DNA of 64,000 nt from assembly GCF_910592395.1 (NCBI RefSeq), contig NC_088308.1, forward strand, positions 24,879,501-24,943,500, in the 5' to 3' direction. Position numbers and translations under genes: made by a program. This stretch comes from Lineus longissimus. Taxonomy: Eukaryota; Nemertea; Pilidiophora; Heteronemertea; Lineidae. A model generated the notes under the pieces. That model ran no database searches. It was not told the DNA's origin and worked only from the letters and a program-made list of their open reading frames with translations. This document shows, piece by piece, positions 56,801-62,800 of the stretch (within the stretch, counting starts at the first letter, position 1; every line of letters begins with the position of its first letter).

Positions 56801-59800
56801 CACCCTTGATCGAATCTTATCGATTTGATCAAGGGTGTATCTTCCAAATGTACCCAGTCTGGATAAGGTCACTTTCCCTTTGCTGTGATCAACCATCTGA
56901 GGTCGCCATATTGAGGCAATCATGTGGCTGGAAACCAATGCTGCAATGACCTCATCAATGACACAGTCACTGCAGGGTGTGACTGATGGTGAGTTCATCA
57001 TGGTGTTTCATTCCACTGATGATGCCATTAGTGAACAAGGTCAACATCCATGACAAGTGGATCAGGGGTCACTCTTCTGACCAGTAGGGCCTTCCACACA
57101 ATACCTTACATGTCCTGTCTGCAGATGCAGACATCAAAACCAAGACACGAGACCAAAGGTTTTGAAGGGATACAGATTCAGTATGGCAGTCGCAGCTTTC
57201 ATCTTTGGGTATATGTCAGTCCTTGATGAGAACTCCGGTAAATAGCCACTATAAAACTATCTAAGTTGGGTACAGATTGGAGTCGAGCCCTATGACAGCT
57301 AGACCCATGAGATCTTTAACGGGATGGGATGTTAGTTGTCTTGCATTTGCCGAGAGATTGGCTGCACAGGATAAGTTGTTGAGCGTGCAGAAAGGTCAAC
57401 TACTTGTTCAGTTCCTGTACATTTTATAGATTCAAATGAATGTTTCAAATGTATTAGCTATATACAGTGTTATGTGTTAGAGATGGGGAGGGAATTCTTG
57501 TTATCACTATTTCTTCAACCCAACTTTATCAGAATTGTGTATACATGGACATTTCTGGACAGTTTTATTCGAAACTGCACTCATAATTCTGACATTGTTG
57601 GGATGAAAACTACAATGGCCAGTGGGCGGTCATTACTTTTACAAAATTGCAAGTAGTTTCAAATATACTTGACAATTTGTCTCAAAATTTTTGGCAAAAG
57701 TTATGGCCGCCACTGGTTCATGCTCTTTGTATTAGTTCATGCTCTTTATATTTACTAAAGATAATGAAGTTTGCATACTTTTGTGTGGTCGCATTTGTGG
57801 ACCATCTTCTGAAAATACTTGATCGCTGGAGGTGCTGACAAGACGTCGGGTATGGGAAGGCCCATCTTCTGAAAAGGGGCAACAGTTTTGCATAAAATAA
57901 ATGAAACAAGCATAAGAGGTGAAAATAATAGCTGAACTCAATCACAAACCAAGGTCGGTGAAGGTCACAGTACATTGAGCCACATGATGACCTTGACCTT
58001 TCCAATGCAATGTGACCTTTAGCAACCTTGACCTAAGATGGAGTTTATTCAACAAAGGGTTAATACTCCCTAAATGAAACCATTGCTGATAGATCCAATA
58101 ATGCGATTCTAAAACCTACCTCCACGGAATTTTGACTGGAGCTTCTTCAAGAACGACCCCTTTGTTTGCTTTTGACGCCCCCCATTTTGAACATAATCCA
58201 CAGAAGTGTCGGACTCTGCCATTTTTTCTCCCGTGATCACCAAGCACACCTCCCTTGCCACACTCTCAAACCATGGCACTCCGATGCCTGAATATCTTGT
58301 TTACCCGAGTATCGGTACTCCGCTCAAGGGGTTATGCCTCAATCATTGCCAGATTTCTTAGACTAACATCACAGCCTGTGATATAGGCTGTGTAGAATTC
58401 CACCATCATGCCATATATACTGAGGACACTTTCCCGTAGAGATACAAGAGTCCTATAGAGATACAAGAGAAGTTTCGGATACGAGATCAATTCATGCACT
58501 GCCGTGCTGAGATTATAAATCTTTTTTAATCATTGAGCTGCAGGTTGCTTGCACCTGGAGCAATGGGCGAGGCCCGCCATTCAATGAGTTGTCATCGTTT
58601 ATTTATGTCCGGTCGGGGAGGACAAGGCAATGTACTATCAGTCCAAAGGGAGAGTAGCAAACGACATTTACGGAGCACATGTTTAATACTGGTTTGGAGC
58701 AGACGATATTTGTTTGGCTAATATGTTTGATTACATCTATGTTTCTCTTTCAAATTTCGAATTCATTGAATTAAAAGGAGTGAAATGAATTCCAAACACT
58801 CATGTTGAACGACTGAAACGTGGGTCACTTCTCATAACTTGACATCCAAGACATGACAGGTTATATTTTCAGATCTAGGTGTAGCCCAGATTCTCCCAAC
58901 AAAACTCTCAAATCAAACAATAATCAAGGTTAGGAATGTAAAGTGTGACTAATTAATAGCTCATTGGCAAGTTTTTTTTTCAATCACTAGAGCATACAGT
59001 ATTATGGTGTCCCATTATCTTTATTATGAGAAAGCGGACTCAGGATGTTTTTTACGAGGTGTCATGCCACCGTGCTCACTAGAGGGCGATTATACTTCAG
59101 TGGGGATTGATCTTGGGATTCGGAGAGGTGCATGATGGGAGTCTATTATATATTGGAGGGTCAAACTTTGTTGTTTTGAGAGAAATCTCGGCAATGGTTT
59201 CATTAAGGCATATGCAACAAAACATAAAAGAAAAAGCATGATGATAGGTCAAAAACAAAGGAATGCATTCATATTTGGTAATTTTGGTCTCATGAAGGTG
59301 ATGAGTAGAATCCTACTCATTCTCTTCATCATGAGACACCAAATGTACATGTACCAGTCTTCGCAAGAAGAGATGTATGGGTTCATACATTACAATATGT
59401 TGTTAACCATTCACACATATACTGTTGTTTCAAATGACAAGTCTGTTAAAATGCTGTCATCAAAATCACATTAAAGACATGTTACATTGTGTCGTTAAAA
59501 CCACACTTAATCAACAGACATCAAAACCACACTAACAAGTGTTACATAATCAAAGATGAGACCAGTTGACAGAAATGACTCTTAAAGGTTAGCAATACCA
59601 ATAGAATTGTTGTCTTTTCATGAAAGAATAGTACAGTACAGTAATGGACCTTGTTCATTACTACACAGTACTGTACTGTCATGAATAGCAAACACCTCTA
59701 TTACAGACTATGAATAGCACGGGGTTGTAGAATTCAAATCTACAAATACTATAAACCGGTATAGGCTTGTTCAAACCCTTAGCAAACTGCTGATAGCTCT

Positions 59801-62800
59801 AACTACATCTAGAATGGAGTAGCATTATTTGAGCTAAACCACCACAAAGACACAGCATATTTGTCTCAATGTCACAATTGCAAAAACATTAGTTTTTTAG
59901 GTTTCTACAACTGCCCAAAATAAGATGACAACTTTTTTGAGTCCCCTGAGCAGTTGCCCTTGAATCGAGACATCATTTGGCAAAAATACCGTATATGGAG
60001 GTTTGGGAAAGACCAGTAAGGTGGAGTGAAGGCAAACAAACAAACAAAACAAAAACTTGATTGTGAGTATTTCATATGTACCCATCTCAATGCTGCTATC
60101 GGGATTCTCGCCATACTTGTGATGATGTCGTCTCGAAAGGCGGTCGATGGTGGCGCTAGTGTCCGAGAAGGAGGTATCTGTTGGATACGACCAAAAATCA
60201 AAAATTGCCAACAAGTTTTGACATTAATAGTCCCATTTGACACATGCATTGGTGACGTGCAGGAGCCTGCTAAGCTAGAGAGTTGCCTTGTATAAAGATG
60301 GAGGATAGTTCAGTGTCAGTCACCTAATATCATAGCATGCAACTCGTGCCAAATGATGCACTCTTACAAAATCAAACTGATAAGGTATTTTCAAACAAGG
60401 ATAGGTACAGGGGTGCAGTAGGGTCGATAGGGAAGATTGCAGATGCACTTGTGTCAATCCAGCCCAATGCAGCATGGTATCAAGCTGTTTGAGCTCCACC
60501 ACCGTTGAATACATCCCAAACTTTCAAACCAGCCATCATTCCTGAGGCAATACTTCATGAGACTATTTGTCAAACAGAATTTGGGATGTATTCATTCAAA
60601 TTCAAAAGTGCCCTCTGTGCCAAAGAGAAATCCTTGTTTCCATGATCATGGCGGACCATCGATGAAGTATGGTGAACTGTATTGCTTCCCTTGTCACAGC
60701 CACTCGAGAAACACAATCAAGAATGTTCACTAGTCTCAGACCATCTTATTTGGGATAATTTCATTCGACCATTAGCTAATTTTGTTCAAGGCGAACAGCA
60801 ATATTGATCACCAACAGATTTTCACTCCATCCCTAATCCATCATAAAGTATACTTAATGGATGGTCCCCAAGCGATATCTTACAATGCATGATTATCTTA
60901 CATAGCAGTACAATCTTGATATCATAAAATTCCTTGCCCAAAGCTGCAAGGTTTCTTTCTATGCAGGAAAAAATCACACCTAATTGATCGTAATTCCTGA
61001 GCAATGATATACAATTTTATGTATACATACACAGGAGAATACTATCAATTTGCCTCAAAAATACTCCCATCTTCGCATTCAGGCATTTTAACCCTTTGTG
61101 AGCAATAAGGATTTTTCAAAACCTACCAGTACCAGCAGGCAGTCATTCCAATGATCATTAATCTGATAAGGCAAATAAGGGCTTGTGAGTCACATTTTCA
61201 AAGCAGGAGACCACTTATAAAGTTGCTCACACTTTGTCCTCACTTTTACAAGAAAATGCCTGACATACCAAAATTGGGACCAAGATGCAGTTGGTTAGGT
61301 TACCGGTATTTCTATACACCACTAATATGAAGACTTCCACCTCAACTCAAGTCGACTATTTTAATCTTTCTATTTACACAGGGTATCTACAGTAGGAACC
61401 ATCAACCTGAGTTGAGATGAACTATGAAATATACAGCTTGTCCCAAAAAGTACTTCCATATGAAGTCAAGTGTTTCTACTGATTACATCAAAGAGAATGC
61501 ATTTTGCTACATAAGATGTCACCAAAGTTATGCTAGCCTAAGAAAACAGCCAATTTAGAAAGACAACTGTTTTATCCTTTGGTCATGTAAAGGAAGTTAA
61601 AATCCCTGAGAAAATATTGGAAACACACACATGGTAACTGTTTTGGGACAACCTGTATAAATCTGGCATTCAAGGCAGTACTATGAATTCTACATAATAG
61701 GATGCAATATTGAACCTTATACCCATGATATTTTTTGCTCAGTTTATTAGGTTCATGCAGGCAGTATTTCACCCTACGGCCATGACAATACTAATATAGC
61801 GTAACCATGGGAGATACATGACACTTTATCATAACAGGATTCAAATGGGAGATGATTGACACTTTATCATAATTGGAATCAATCAATCAGTCTTTCAAAA
61901 CTAAATAAAAAGCCTCTTTTTAACTTCTAGCATCTAACAATTCTAATTTCAACCAATTCAACAAGAACTGAAATGGAATACTCTAAGAATGAATAACAAG
62001 AAAGGCAACAATCCTTTGTAATCCTAATAATTTTTTGTCCTACTCTAAAGAAACAACAACTATAAAATACGGGGAAAAAAATCAATACGCAGACATGTCT
62101 ATTAGAATATCACCTAGACCCCCCCTATCACCTATTTAGAGAAGAAATCCCTGAAAAAATGCCTAAATAGGAAAAAACAATAGACCTAAAAAGTTTGTGT
62201 AATTTATCTGACAGATACCTAGCCTTAACTTCAATGTTTTTTCAATTAGACAAAAAAAATGAGAAATACAATAGGTAATCAAGTAGAAACATCAAAATAT
62301 TTCCCATTTCAACAAATGCACTAAAAAATGACCTGAAAATTGCTAAATGTGATCGACATCTGACTATTTGTTTGAGCTGGTGCTTACACAATTGACTATA
62401 GAGGTCAACAAAATTCAAGAAAATAACGTGTGTACGACAAGGCAATAGTAAAGTGATAAACCGCAATACCAAAATATAAAGAAAATCATAAACATTACAT
62501 AGACCAACAACAATAAGACAGAAGTAAAAGCCACTTCAAATGATAATGTAACACTTTGAATATATCAAAAAAGCTTTTAACCATTGAGAAAAAAAGAAAG
62601 ATAATCACATGCACCAAAAAATTAACATGGATATTGTTTCGACCAAAACCACACATGTCAATATGCTCGGCCTCCCTCCCCCTCCCTCCCTCCCTCCCCC
62701 CTCCCCCGCAACTAAAGAAAGAATAAAATCTTAGATAAACATCAATCCATCAAAACTATTCCTACACTTGGTGGTTAATCCTAGAATCTTTATGCTCCAC

